Shown in pieces: positions 1-8,572 of a stretch of 55,234 nucleotides of DNA (its first letter is position 1; each line of letters opens with the position of its first letter). Source of the stretch: Microcoleus sp. FACHB-831. GTDB lineage: Bacteria > Cyanobacteriota > Cyanobacteriia > Cyanobacteriales > FACHB-T130. The stretch spans positions 1 through 55,234 of the forward strand of contig NZ_JACJON010000022.1 of assembly GCF_014695585.1 (NCBI RefSeq), given 5' to 3'. The notes beneath the pieces were generated by a model. The model was not told the origin of the DNA. It ran no database searches and saw only the letters and a program-made list of their open reading frames with translations. Made by a program: the position numbers and the translations under genes.

Positions 1-162
1 GGCCGTCAGTTCGCTTCGCTTGCGCTTGGCTCTCTCCACCGCTTTATCAATGTAGCTTGCTTCTCCTAAAAGTGTCAAGTATTTTGAAAAAAAAACTTCC
101 AGGTTGCTAAAATAGCCTCGTAGAGCGGATTTGCGCCAAAATGAATTATGCGTTGCACGCTT

Positions 163-168
163 GAGGGA
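163..168 (+). promoter_or_regulatory. Shine-Dalgarno site deciding the glyQ GTG start
   Basis: GAGGGA lies 8 bases before the GTG at 177. This spacing supports GTG as the true start of glyQ. The protein from that codon begins MNFQSVIA, the expected N-terminus of cyanobacterial GlyQ. Confidence 0.6.
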
Positions 169-176
169 CGAAATTT

Positions 177-1043
177 GTGAATTTTCAGTCGGTGATCGCT
201 ACATTAAATGGATTTTGGGCCGAACGCGGTTGTCTGATTGCCCAGCCATATGACATAGAAAAAGGAGCGGGTACTATGAGTCCGCATACTTTCTTAAGGG
301 CAATCGGCCCTGAACCGTGGTCGGTAGCCTATGTGGAACCTTGCCGTCGCCCCAGTGATGGACGCTACGGTGAGAATCCTAATCGCTACCAGCACTACTA
401 TCAGTACCAAGTAGTAATCAAACCTTCACCAGATAATATTCAAGAAGTTTATCTGGATTCGCTTAGAGCTTTAGGCATTCGTCCTGAAGATCACGACATT
501 CGGTTTGTGGAAGACAACTGGGAATCACCGACTTTAGGGGCTTGGGGTGTTGGTTGGGAAGTCTGGCTTGACGGAATGGAAATTACTCAATTTACCTACT
601 TCCAGCAGTGTGGAGGGCTTGATTGTCGTCCTGTCTGTATTGAAATTACATATGGTCTTGAGCGGTTGGCAATGTATCTCCAGGAAGTAGATGCATTGAC
701 TAAAATTCAATGGACGGCTGACATTACTTATGGGGATGTTCATCTTCAGGGGGAGATTGAGCAGTGTACTTATAATTTTGAGGCGTCAAATCCTGATTTG
801 CTGTTTACGCTGTTTGGTCTTTACGAGCAGGAAGCAGAGCAACTTATACAACAGGGCTTGATTCTGCCCAGCCTTGACTATGTTTTAAAATGTTCTCATA
901 CCTTCAACTTGCTCGATGCTAGAGGTGTAATTTCTGTAACCGAGCGGACACGTTATATCGGCAGAATCCGCAATTTGGCACGAAGAGTGGCTCAACTATA
1001 CCTAGAACAGCGAGAACGGCTGGAATTTCCGCTCAGAAGATAG
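177..1043 (+). CDS. glyQ: Glycine--tRNA ligase alpha subunit
   Basis: This is the catalytic alpha subunit of the bacterial alpha2-beta2 glycyl-tRNA synthetase, which charges tRNA-Gly in the cytoplasm. The 288 residues are close to the usual family length of about 300. Conserved blocks are visible along the chain: [20 protein letters not shown] near residue 22, [17 protein letters not shown] near 54, and [19 protein letters not shown] near 110. The start is GTG, supported by a GAGGGA ribosome site. The beta subunit gene glyS is not in this window, so the two subunits are unlinked here. A palindromic terminator follows about 90 bases after the stop, so the gene is probably monocistronic. Confidence 0.97.
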   Translation: MNFQSVIATLNGFWAERGCLIAQPYDIEKGAGTMSPHTFLRAIGPEPWSVAYVEPCRRPSDGRYGENPNRYQHYYQYQVVIKPSPDNIQEVYLDSLRALGIRPEDHDIRFVEDNWESPTLGAWGVGWEVWLDGMEITQFTYFQQCGGLDCRPVCIEITYGLERLAMYLQEVDALTKIQWTADITYGDVHLQGEIEQCTYNFEASNPDLLFTLFGLYEQEAEQLIQQGLILPSLDYVLKCSHTFNLLDARGVISVTERTRYIGRIRNLARRVAQLYLEQRERLEFPLRR

Positions 1044-1129
1044 GTAGAGTTTAAGAGAAGCGATGAATCGGTAAGACTGTAAATTATCTGGTTCATCTGC
1101 TATGAGGTTTAGTGGCACTTTAGGTAGAC

Positions 1130-1158
1130 ACACAAGATGCGATCGCATCTTGTGTTTT
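1130..1158 (+). terminator. Terminator-like perfect palindrome centred on a HIP1 octamer
   Basis: Bases 1130-1155 form a perfect 26-base palindrome with 13-base arms, and the HIP1 octamer GCGATCGC (1139-1146) sits exactly on its centre. TTTT follows at 1155-1158. It can form a hairpin and a short U tract after glyQ, as a rho-independent terminator would. With no separate loop, the central bases must open to form the turn. The rest of 1044-1359 shows no gene. Confidence 0.6.
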
Positions 1159-1359
1159 CCACAACCAGGTATCTGGCAGCCGTTTTACTTGCCAAAAGGG
1201 AGTTCGCAAAATTAAGTTAATAGCAAGATGACAATCAGCCCTAGCTGTATTAGAGGAACTTTTAAGGCATTAAGAGTTTAATAACAACGATTGCATCGTC
1301 TTCTGAGGGCACGCTTCAGTTACAATGTGACACGAACAAGTTTTAAGGATGTGAATCCA

Positions 1360-1839
1360 ATGGCTAGTCTCAATGAGCTTCTGGAGCCAATTGCTAACCA
1401 ATTCCGCAATCTGGGAATTCCAGCTCCAATCGTGCATTGGGGACATCCATTGATGATGGCAATTGTAGTGTTGGTAATGGGCAGCTTTGTTGGCTGGGTA
1501 GGCTGGCGCGGACGGTTAGTTGCCGATAAAGATGCCGCTATTAAAAGTCGAGCAGATCAGCGCAAACTTGCACCTTGGATGTTTCTATTCCTGTCACTGG
1601 GTTACACAGGGGGAGTTTTATCTCTGGGGATGCAGCATCAAGCTATTACAGAAAGTCCACATTTTTGGACAGGTTCAATTGTGCTAGTGTTGTTGGCTCT
1701 CAATGCAGTAATTTCTATGAGTAGCTTTGGAGGCAATAGACCGTCGATGCGGACGGTACACGCCTACTTAGGAAGCACGGCACTGTGTATTCTGTTCCTT
1801 CATGCTGTACTAGGTTTGAAGCTGGGTCTATCAATATAA
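1360..1839 (+). CDS. DUF4079 family membrane protein
   Basis: This is a small integral membrane protein of the DUF4079 family, found in cyanobacteria and plastid-bearing lineages; its function is unknown. I place the start at ATG 1360 (MASLNELLEP, 159 residues) because AAGGA at 1345 gives a ribosome site and the upstream in-frame residues look non-coding. Four hydrophobic stretches are visible: HPLMMAIVVLVMGSFVGWVG, the segment around LAPWMFLFLSLGYTGGVLSL, FWTGSIVLVLLALNAVISM and TALCILFLHAVLGLKLGL. Histidines near the membrane segments (HWGHP, MQHQA, VHAYLG, FLHAV) resemble those of cytochrome b561-like ligands, but heme binding is only a guess. Its stop overlaps the comEC start by one base (TAATG), so translation is probably coupled. 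Confidence 0.8.
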   Translation: MASLNELLEPIANQFRNLGIPAPIVHWGHPLMMAIVVLVMGSFVGWVGWRGRLVADKDAAIKSRADQRKLAPWMFLFLSLGYTGGVLSLGMQHQAITESPHFWTGSIVLVLLALNAVISMSSFGGNRPSMRTVHAYLGSTALCILFLHAVLGLKLGLSI

Positions 1840-4271
1840 TGAATCCGGCAAGCGGCGCTATTTTAAGCCTAGCGTATATTCTTGGTTTAGTTTCTACAGC
1901 TATACTGGGCCTTCGGTCTACTGGACTTCAAGATTGGGAAAGATCTGGGATAGCCCTTTTAGGAATGGGGGTGCTAGGGGTCGTAGCGGCAACGATAGTA
2001 CCAAAATTGTGGAGAAGTGGCCCAAAACCTAGATTGTGGTTAGCTGCTGCAATAGTTGGAGCGATCGCCTTTGTATACTTTCAGGTGAGAATGCCGCAGC
2101 TTGCTGAAAATGACATCAGCAAGTTTGTTCCACAGACTGGAGAGAGGGCGCAAGAACAAGTTGTAACGATTCAGGGCAAGGTTGATAGCATACCGCGCCT
2201 GACGAGGAATCAAAGAGCGCAATTTTGGCTAGAGGCGATACAGCTTAATGAGATAGAGGGTAGCCGGGACAAACCCGCTGATGTGAATAAGAAGGTGACA
2301 GGCAAACTTTACGTGACTGTGCCTTTACTCCAAGCTACAGGTATTTATCCAGGTGAAGCGATCGCTGTTACGGGCATATTATATAAACCAAAACCTGTTG
2401 CTAATCCAGGAGGCTTTGATTTTCAAGCTTTCCTAGCTCGGGAAGGAGGATTTGCGGGGCTTAGCGGGCGTCAAATTACCTTACCAAATACAGAGATAAG
2501 CGATCGCTGGGGATGGTGGGCTGTGCGGCAGCGAATTATTAGGTCGCAAGTTCGCGCCTTAGGAGTTCCGGAAGGCCCGCTTCTTAGTGCAATGGTAATC
2601 GGCAACCGTTCAGTCGATATGCCCTACGACATTCGCGATAGCTTCGTGCGAATTGGGTTAGCTCATGCTTTAGCCGCTTCTGGATTCCAAGTTTCTCTAA
2701 TTTTAGGTGTTGTATTAGCACTTACCCAGCGGCATTCGGCGCGGATACAATTCATCTGCGGAGTGGTTGCATTGCTGATTTTTGTAGGCTTGACAGGGGT
2801 GCAACCATCAGTAATGAGAGCGGCAGTGATGGGATTTGGGGGTTTAATAGCCCTCGTTATGAAAAGAAAAGTCAAGCCCTTGGGATCGCTGCTTGTTGCA
2901 GCAACTATCTTGCTAGTATTAAATCCTTTATGGATTTGGGATTTAGGATTTCAACTTAGTTTTTTGGCGACGCTGGGATTAGTGGTAACAGTATCGCCGT
3001 TAACTAAAAAATTAGATTGGTTGCCGCCTGCGATCGCTACTTTAGTTGCTGTTCCTATTGCTGCAACAGTCTGGACTTTACCACTACAAATTTATACGTT
3101 TTACCTTGTTTCGCCCTACAGCCTTCTTGCAAATGTCATTAGCGCACCTTTGATATCAGTCATTAGTTTAGGTGGCTTTATCAGCGCGCTCGCTGCATTA
3201 ATTTTGCCAATGGCGGGAAGCGCCCTAGCGTGGTTGTTATATTACCCAACGCACGCACTAATTATTCTTGTACAGTACTTTTCTCAGCTGCCTGGAAATA
3301 CTGTTGCAGTTGGCAGCATTTCCCTTCTCCAAATGCTGGGACTCTACGGGCTAATTTTGCTAACTTGGGTTCATAATTGGTGGCAGCGGCGGTGGTGGTT
3401 CGCAATGCTTATTGCTTTGAGCCTGGTTGCTGTACCATCTTGGCAAACTAAAGCAGCTTTATTTCGCGTTAGTGTATTGTCAACAATGGGACAACCTGTA
3501 TTAGTGATTCAAGACCAGAAGCAGGTGCTACTCGTTAATAGCGGGGATGCTGATACAGTCGATTTTACTGTTCTACCTTTTCTACAACAACAGGGTGTTA
3601 ATCAAATTGACTGGGGAGTAGCAATTGATTCGCAGCCCGCTAGCAAAAGTGGCTGGATACAAATTCTTAAAAGGCTACCAATTAGAACTTTTTATATTAA
3701 CTTTGGTACAAACAGCCCTACAGCAGCTAAAAATCGGGCATCAGAAGAAAAAAATAAAACACCTAAGCAAGATTCTTCTGTAGAGCAAGATTCTAGTAAT
3801 TCTCCAAAAGATACTTTTACTGATACGGAAACAATTATACGTGCTGTTAAATCTCATCAAGGTATTCTGCAAAACTTGCCTGTTAAGAAAGATTTGCAGA
3901 TTGGCGCAACAACTCTTAAGTTAATAAGTGCTTACCCTACGGTGTTACAAATGCAAATACAGGATCAAACTTGGTTATTAATGGGGGATCTTAAGTCTGC
4001 CGACCAAAGACAGCTATTATCTGAAAATCTGCCTCGCGTCCAGGTATTGCAATGGTCTGGAGAACCTTTGATATTAGAGCTTTTGAAGGCGCTAGAACCT
4101 AAAGTAGCGATCGCTTCATCTAATAGTATCGACCCAGAAACAGCCCAAATGATGCGGCAAAGCAATACTAAAATTTATTGGACTGGTAAGGATGGCGCTA
4201 TCCAGTGGACGCCTAAAGGTGAGTTTGAGACAACCCTAGAGACCACAGAAAGCGATGGTTCGCTTTTATAA
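1839..4271 (+). CDS. comEC: ComEC/Rec2-like DNA uptake channel with degenerate beta-lactamase-like domain
   Basis: ComEC forms the inner-membrane channel that passes single-stranded DNA into the cell during natural transformation. The start is ATG 1839 (MNPASGAIL, 810 residues), overlapping the DUF4079 stop in TAATG. The order is: N-terminal membrane helices, an OB-fold-like DUF4131 region (VVTIQGKVDSIPRLTRNQRA), the polytopic Competence domain (around ALAASGFQVSLILGV and GVQPSVMRAAVMG), then a C-terminal metallo-beta-lactamase-like region. In that region the metal-binding HxHxDH motif is absent: the expected place reads DWGVAIDSQPASKSGW, and the later HH pair is replaced by QWSGE. A polar, Lys/Ser/Asp-rich insert lies near residues 635-665. 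I infer a working channel with a catalytically dead C-terminal domain. Confidence 0.88.
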   Translation: MNPASGAILSLAYILGLVSTAILGLRSTGLQDWERSGIALLGMGVLGVVAATIVPKLWRSGPKPRLWLAAAIVGAIAFVYFQVRMPQLAENDISKFVPQTGERAQEQVVTIQGKVDSIPRLTRNQRAQFWLEAIQLNEIEGSRDKPADVNKKVTGKLYVTVPLLQATGIYPGEAIAVTGILYKPKPVANPGGFDFQAFLAREGGFAGLSGRQITLPNTEISDRWGWWAVRQRIIRSQVRALGVPEGPLLSAMVIGNRSVDMPYDIRDSFVRIGLAHALAASGFQVSLILGVVLALTQRHSARIQFICGVVALLIFVGLTGVQPSVMRAAVMGFGGLIALVMKRKVKPLGSLLVAATILLVLNPLWIWDLGFQLSFLATLGLVVTVSPLTKKLDWLPPAIATLVAVPIAATVWTLPLQIYTFYLVSPYSLLANVISAPLISVISLGGFISALAALILPMAGSALAWLLYYPTHALIILVQYFSQLPGNTVAVGSISLLQMLGLYGLILLTWVHNWWQRRWWFAMLIALSLVAVPSWQTKAALFRVSVLSTMGQPVLVIQDQKQVLLVNSGDADTVDFTVLPFLQQQGVNQIDWGVAIDSQPASKSGWIQILKRLPIRTFYINFGTNSPTAAKNRASEEKNKTPKQDSSVEQDSSNSPKDTFTDTETIIRAVKSHQGILQNLPVKKDLQIGATTLKLISAYPTVLQMQIQDQTWLLMGDLKSADQRQLLSENLPRVQVLQWSGEPLILELLKALEPKVAIASSNSIDPETAQMMRQSNTKIYWTGKDGAIQWTPKGEFETTLETTESDGSLL

Positions 4272-4324
4272 ACCCCTGCCGAAGTATGCAATAGATGGTA
4301 AACTATACTAAGTAACAACTCTGT

Positions 4325-4411
4325 GGAGAGGTGGCAGAGTGGTTGAATGCGGCAGACTCGAAATCTGTTATGGGGTAACAGCCATCGTGGGTTCAAATCC
4401 CACCCTCTCCG
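4325..4411 (+). tRNA. tRNA-Ser (CGA)
   Basis: An 87-base class II tRNA. The acceptor arm GGAGAGG (4325-4331) pairs with CCTCTCC (4404-4410), and the discriminator is G4411. The anticodon loop reads CTCGAAA, giving anticodon CGA for serine codon UCG. The T arm contains GTTCAAATC, and a long variable arm lies between them, as expected for serine. CCA is not encoded. A minus-strand open frame over this tRNA (4175-4483) is spurious. Confidence 0.97.
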
Positions 4412-4428
4412 TTTAAAATCTGCAAATA

Positions 4429-5325
4429 TTAGCTGGATACTTGAGGATAGGATGGCCTTTCTCCGGCTTGGAAGCGCATCCAAGCGTCTCTGATAGCTGT
4501 AGGAGCTGGATGTTTTGCATCATAAACAACGATAACGTTTGTTAGCTCCCGTCCAGGACGAACCAAGATTTTTCCGGTTTTGGCTAGTGCTATAGATGAG
4601 CCACCATCAAGATTCATGGCTTCGTAACAGCCAATTTTCCTCATCAGCTGCGCCTCGCGTTCTAAAGTTAAGCGCGTTAGAAAGGTGACGAGAACGAGTT
4701 TTTTTCCCCCTGCTGGGAAACCAATGGCCGATCGAGGTGCAATCCCCATCACACGAGGATCGGTAAAGCCTTCAGTTCGAGGCGCTACAAAAATTTTTCC
4801 GTTTCTCAATAGTCTAGGACCGCTGGTGATGGAGAACCAGTGCTGATGCCATTCTGGAGTACCATCAATTCGTGTTGTCAGCATTTCTGGTATATTGCCA
4901 GCGCGGAGGCCTAGGGTTGTGCCATAGTTTTCTTGAGGAATATATTGAATAAATTGTCCGGCTGAGACTAAGTTTCCCAGCACTTGTTTTTGAGCATTTT
5001 TGCCAAAGAATGTGCCGCTGGCAACTATAGCAGCATGATACCGCGCAACCATCCTGCGAAAAGATTCATCGCCGTTAGCTCTTTCGGTGTTAGAAATGTT
5101 GGAATTATTAGCTAAACCAAGGACAATTAAAGTTTGAGGGTTAGTAAGGTCAATAGTGGTTTGATAGAAAGGAACTCCGGCAACTCGACGGCGCTTTACT
5201 TGTAAGGGTGGAGATGCGCTCGCTGGTGGGATTGTTAATGCTGTGGCTAAGGCAGCGCTACCTAAATATAGAAAAGACCGCCGCGACATTTTACCGAGGC
5301 TATTCGGTTGTTTTGAGCTGAGCAT
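4429..5325 (-). CDS. Exported phosphodiester glycosidase family protein (NAGPA/DUF2233 domain)
   Basis: The protein has 298 residues and a C-terminal phosphodiester glycosidase domain, the fold found in mammalian NAGPA and in bacterial exopolysaccharide-associated proteins. The signature is the stretch EAMNLDGGSSIALA followed by GRELTNVIVVYD. The N-terminus MSRRSFLYLGSAALATAL is a twin-arginine type signal (SRRSFL), suggesting folded export to the periplasm. An alternative start is the Met before SRRSF (5289), which would leave a more typical signal peptide. The substrate is unknown; sugar-1-phosphate-linked glycans are the family expectation. It stands alone between the tRNA and the selD fusion. 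Confidence 0.8.
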   Translation of the reverse strand: MLSSKQPNSLGKMSRRSFLYLGSAALATALTIPPASASPPLQVKRRRVAGVPFYQTTIDLTNPQTLIVLGLANNSNISNTERANGDESFRRMVARYHAAIVASGTFFGKNAQKQVLGNLVSAGQFIQYIPQENYGTTLGLRAGNIPEMLTTRIDGTPEWHQHWFSITSGPRLLRNGKIFVAPRTEGFTDPRVMGIAPRSAIGFPAGGKKLVLVTFLTRLTLEREAQLMRKIGCYEAMNLDGGSSIALAKTGKILVRPGRELTNVIVVYDAKHPAPTAIRDAWMRFQAGERPSYPQVSS

Positions 5326-5517
5326 AAGAACCTTTGAGCAGAGTTGTGAAAAAGTAAATTATGGCGATCGCACCTTGTCTATAAAAATATTCCACCACCC
5401 GTAAATCATTAATTTTTGCGGTGTTGGAAATAATTACTCTGCTCAAAAAGCTATATCCGGAAAGTTAGGAATGGAGAACATTAAACCCCTAATCATCAGT
5501 CATCAGTTGCGAGATTG

Positions 5518-7824
5518 CTAAATAATTTCTATCGTTTTTGCTCCTTCAATTGCTGGAATGACACGACCAATAATGCGACTTTCCTGATAGCCTAATGCTT
5601 TTAGGGAGGCTAAACAGACGGCTGCTCGTTCAACAGGTATGGATGCAAGTAAACCACCTGCTGTTTGGGGGTCGAAGAGGATAGGAAAAATAGAGCGATC
5701 GCTCGCTTGTGATAAATTAGTAATATGTCGTGATGCCTGTAGGTTCTGCGGATATAAAGAACTAAATAGCTCTAAGTTTAAAGTCTCTATTGCACCATCT
5801 AAAACTGGTAGTGCTTCTAATTTCAACTCCACACCTACACTAGAAGCTTTAATCATTTCTACTAAGTGTCCCAGCAGACCAAAACCAGTAACATCAGTAC
5901 AGGCAGATGCTTGATGTTCAAACAAACACTTAGCTGCTAGTTGATTTGACAACAACATAGACTTAACAGCGCCATCAATCCACCTACCTTTGGCTTTTAG
6001 GCGCATATCAGCAGCAAATAAAGTACCTGTACCCAAGGCTTTAGTTAAAATTAGTAATTGCCCTGGTTGCATACCGCTTTTTTTTAGTAATTGGTGCGGA
6101 TAAGCTAATCCGTTGCACGATAGCCCAAATACAAGTTCAGTACCTTCAGTTGTATGTCCACCTACAAGAGGAGATTGCGATTGGCTAAGTATCTTCATTG
6201 CACCGGATAGCAATTGATATAAGGTTTCTTCCTGCTTTTCTTCTAATCCATAGGGTATTGTGGCAATTGCTAGGACGCTTTGAGGTTTTGCTCCCATAGC
6301 AAAAATGTCGCTTAAGCAGTGATTGGTAGTAATTTGACCAAAGATAAAAGGATCGTTGATTAAGGCGCGAAAATAGTCAATAGTATGCACCATCAAACAC
6401 CCATCTGGAACTTTAACAACAGCGGCATCATCTGGGGTGTTAAGTCCAATAACTATATCGTTAGTAACAGTTAATAAAGATTGGTCTTTATTAAGTCGTT
6501 GCAACGCTTTTTCTAAAATAGTACTACCAACTTTAGAACCACATCCCGCACAATGCATCGCGGGAGTTGGGATTATAGCTTGCGATTCTGGAGTAGAGTT
6601 TATTCCAAGGCTTAGTAAACCAACGTTAAATTTAACTATGCGATCGCTAGCATCTGACATATCTGGCAAGTTACTGAACTTTGCCATAAATTGACGGTCA
6701 ATATAATCTTTTAAACGCCATAATAAAGGAGATTGCCAGCCGAAAGCGCCCCAGGAGGCGATCGCGCTTCCGTCTCCAGTTCCAATTAAACTTAAATATT
6801 CTTTCTGAGGCCTCCAAGACTTAAGAGGTTTTTCTAGTAACTGACGCCGCAAATTATTAAACAATGGCTTCCCCGCACGCACAGCAAAGACGCCAGCTTT
6901 GGGACGCGGATGATTAACAATTGTAGCTATATCACCGGCAGCAAATACTTGGGGATGAGATAGCGATCGCAAATAGTCATCTACTTGGATAAAACCTTGT
7001 GAATCAGTAGCAAATACTGCTGATTCTATCCAATTAGGTGCTGAGGCTTGAGTTACCCAAAAAAGCTTATCGTAATCAAGTGTAAACCCCGAATTGCATT
7101 TAATATTTTGCGGTTGAACTTCACTTACAATTTCGTTTAAATGTAAATTAACGCCCTGTTCTATTAAAGATTGCTGAACCAGACGACGTACCCAGCGATT
7201 GTACTTGGGCATTAATTCATTACTACTATGGATTAAATCAATTTGAAGATTATCTATAGGTTGTTGAGAAACTTCAAAAAAAGGTTTGAGACGAGACTGC
7301 ATTGCCAGTGCTAATTCAACGCCACCAGCACCGCCACCGACAATTGCAATTCGTATTGGTTTATTAGGAGTTTCGGCAACGCTTTTAAGCAGTTGGTTCC
7401 AGCTATCTAAAAATTTGGGTACTGGCTTGGCAGGAATAGCGTATTCTGCTGCGCCTGTTACAGATAATATGGCTGGAGTGCTGCCAATATTAATTGATAA
7501 CAAGTCAAAAGCAACATCGGGGCGATTAGCACAAATGACTTTATTATTTTCTAGGTCTAAACCAATTACTTTATCAATCAACAATTGGGCTTGGGCAAAT
7601 TGGGCTAGGGGTCGCAAGTCAATATGACTTTCGTCGTAATTATAAAAGCCTGCAACCATACCAGGGAGCATACCTGAGTAGGGGGTGTGGGATGTTTCTG
7701 TTATCAGGGTTAGGCGAACGCCTGGTAGCGGGTTCATGCCAAACATTTTTAGGACAATGGCATGGCTGTGTCCGCCACCGATTAGGACTAGATCTTTAAT
7801 AATTGGCTGTGAGACTTGCTGCAT
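5518..7824 (-). CDS. selD: NADH dehydrogenase-like FAD domain fused to selenide, water dikinase (SelD)
   Basis: The protein has two enzymes in one chain. Residues 1 to about 390 are a type II NADH dehydrogenase-like pyridine nucleotide-disulfide oxidoreductase: FAD site LVLIGGGHSHAIVLKMFG, second dinucleotide site IAIVGGGAGGVELALAM, and a flavin-side Asp in VFAAGDIA. Residues from about 415 to the end are selenophosphate synthetase, which makes selenophosphate from selenide and ATP. The catalytic segment reads HCAGCGSKVG, keeping the E. coli Cys17 and Lys20 equivalents with Ser in place of Cys19; there is no sign of selenocysteine. I choose ATG 7824 over the upstream TTG at 7845. In cyanobacteria selenophosphate most likely serves 2-selenouridine in tRNA, but mnmH is not in this window. 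The fusion is known in cyanobacteria. Confidence 0.92.
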   Translation of the reverse strand: MQQVSQPIIKDLVLIGGGHSHAIVLKMFGMNPLPGVRLTLITETSHTPYSGMLPGMVAGFYNYDESHIDLRPLAQFAQAQLLIDKVIGLDLENNKVICANRPDVAFDLLSINIGSTPAILSVTGAAEYAIPAKPVPKFLDSWNQLLKSVAETPNKPIRIAIVGGGAGGVELALAMQSRLKPFFEVSQQPIDNLQIDLIHSSNELMPKYNRWVRRLVQQSLIEQGVNLHLNEIVSEVQPQNIKCNSGFTLDYDKLFWVTQASAPNWIESAVFATDSQGFIQVDDYLRSLSHPQVFAAGDIATIVNHPRPKAGVFAVRAGKPLFNNLRRQLLEKPLKSWRPQKEYLSLIGTGDGSAIASWGAFGWQSPLLWRLKDYIDRQFMAKFSNLPDMSDASDRIVKFNVGLLSLGINSTPESQAIIPTPAMHCAGCGSKVGSTILEKALQRLNKDQSLLTVTNDIVIGLNTPDDAAVVKVPDGCLMVHTIDYFRALINDPFIFGQITTNHCLSDIFAMGAKPQSVLAIATIPYGLEEKQEETLYQLLSGAMKILSQSQSPLVGGHTTEGTELVFGLSCNGLAYPHQLLKKSGMQPGQLLILTKALGTGTLFAADMRLKAKGRWIDGAVKSMLLSNQLAAKCLFEHQASACTDVTGFGLLGHLVEMIKASSVGVELKLEALPVLDGAIETLNLELFSSLYPQNLQASRHITNLSQASDRSIFPILFDPQTAGGLLASIPVERAAVCLASLKALGYQESRIIGRVIPAIEGAKTIEII

Positions 7825-7931
7825 TGCTAGGTATGCTATTTGCAAGAAAATAAGAGTTGTTGGGGAAGCGATCGCGCTGCCTTTTTCAGGCTACACTACG
7901 CTGTTAGATTTAATATCTAAGCACTTAACCC

Positions 7932-8534
7932 ATGATCGATCTCTACACCTTCACCACCCCGAACGGTCGCAAGGCTTCCATAATGTTGGAAGAAGTTGCG
8001 CTACCCTACAACATCCATAAGATTGACATTACAAAAAACGAACAATTTAACCCAGAGTTCGTAGCAATTAACCCCAATAGCAAGATTCCGGCTATTGTTG
8101 ACCAAGATACGGGTATAACTGTTTTTGAGTCTGGTGCTATCCTCATCTATCTAGCTGAGAAAACGGGAAAATTGCTACCAAGTGATCCAAAGAGTCGTTC
8201 TGAAGTAATAGAGTGGCTAATGTTTCAGATGGCAAGCGTAGGGCCAATGTTTGGCCAACTTAACCATTTTAGAAGGTTTGCACCCGAAAAGATTTCTTAT
8301 GCCATCGAACGCTATGAGAAAGAAACTTTACGCTTGTACGGCGTATTAGATAAGCAGTTAGCAGATAAGGAATTTATCTGTAGTGATTACTCGATTGCCG
8401 ATATTGCAACATATCCTTGGGTTGCCATTTATGAATTTCAAGGATTAACCTTGGATAATCACCCCAATCTCAAGCGGTGGGTTGAAACGATTCAGCAGCG
8501 TCCGGCAGTTCAACGCGGAATGGCAGTGCCATAA
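7932..8534 (+). CDS. Glutathione S-transferase family protein (YfcG/Ure2-like)
   Basis: A 200-residue two-domain GST. The N-terminal thioredoxin-like half reads IDLYTFTTPNGRKASIMLEE, with the cis-proline segment NSKIPAIVD and the glutathione gamma-glutamyl site FESGAILIYLAEKTG. The C-terminal helical half contains SIADIATYPWV, the N-capping box of GSTs. TTPNGRK resembles the nu-class (YfcG) N-terminus, a group with disulfide reductase or peroxidase activity. The gene is divergent from the selD fusion (107 bases between starts) and convergent with livF, sharing a perfect terminator hairpin. Confidence 0.9.
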   Translation: MIDLYTFTTPNGRKASIMLEEVALPYNIHKIDITKNEQFNPEFVAINPNSKIPAIVDQDTGITVFESGAILIYLAEKTGKLLPSDPKSRSEVIEWLMFQMASVGPMFGQLNHFRRFAPEKISYAIERYEKETLRLYGVLDKQLADKEFICSDYSIADIATYPWVAIYEFQGLTLDNHPNLKRWVETIQQRPAVQRGMAVP

Positions 8535-8540
8535 ACAAGT

Positions 8541-8572
8541 GATAAGGCAAAAGAAAAAACTTTTGCCTTATC
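8541..8572. terminator. Bidirectional terminator between GST and livF
   Basis: Perfect 13-base inverted repeat: GATAAGGCAAAAG at 8541-8553 and CTTTTGCCTTATC at 8560-8572, with loop AAAAAA. The A and T runs flank the stem in both directions, so it can serve both converging genes. The right arm overlaps the livF stop codon (8568-8570). Confidence 0.8.

Noticed and set aside
975-1043. Second GAF domain of the giant kinase (protein residues about 975-1145, not bases) as another bilin sensor
   Set aside because: The position of the bilin cysteine reads YLSVLGVTSMLDVPI, with no Cys-His pair. The coordinates of this entry are placeholders; the domain lies at about 17600-18110 on the minus strand.
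4175-4483. Minus-strand open frame of 102 residues
   Set aside because: It covers the tRNA-Ser and the ends of two solid genes, so it is chance.
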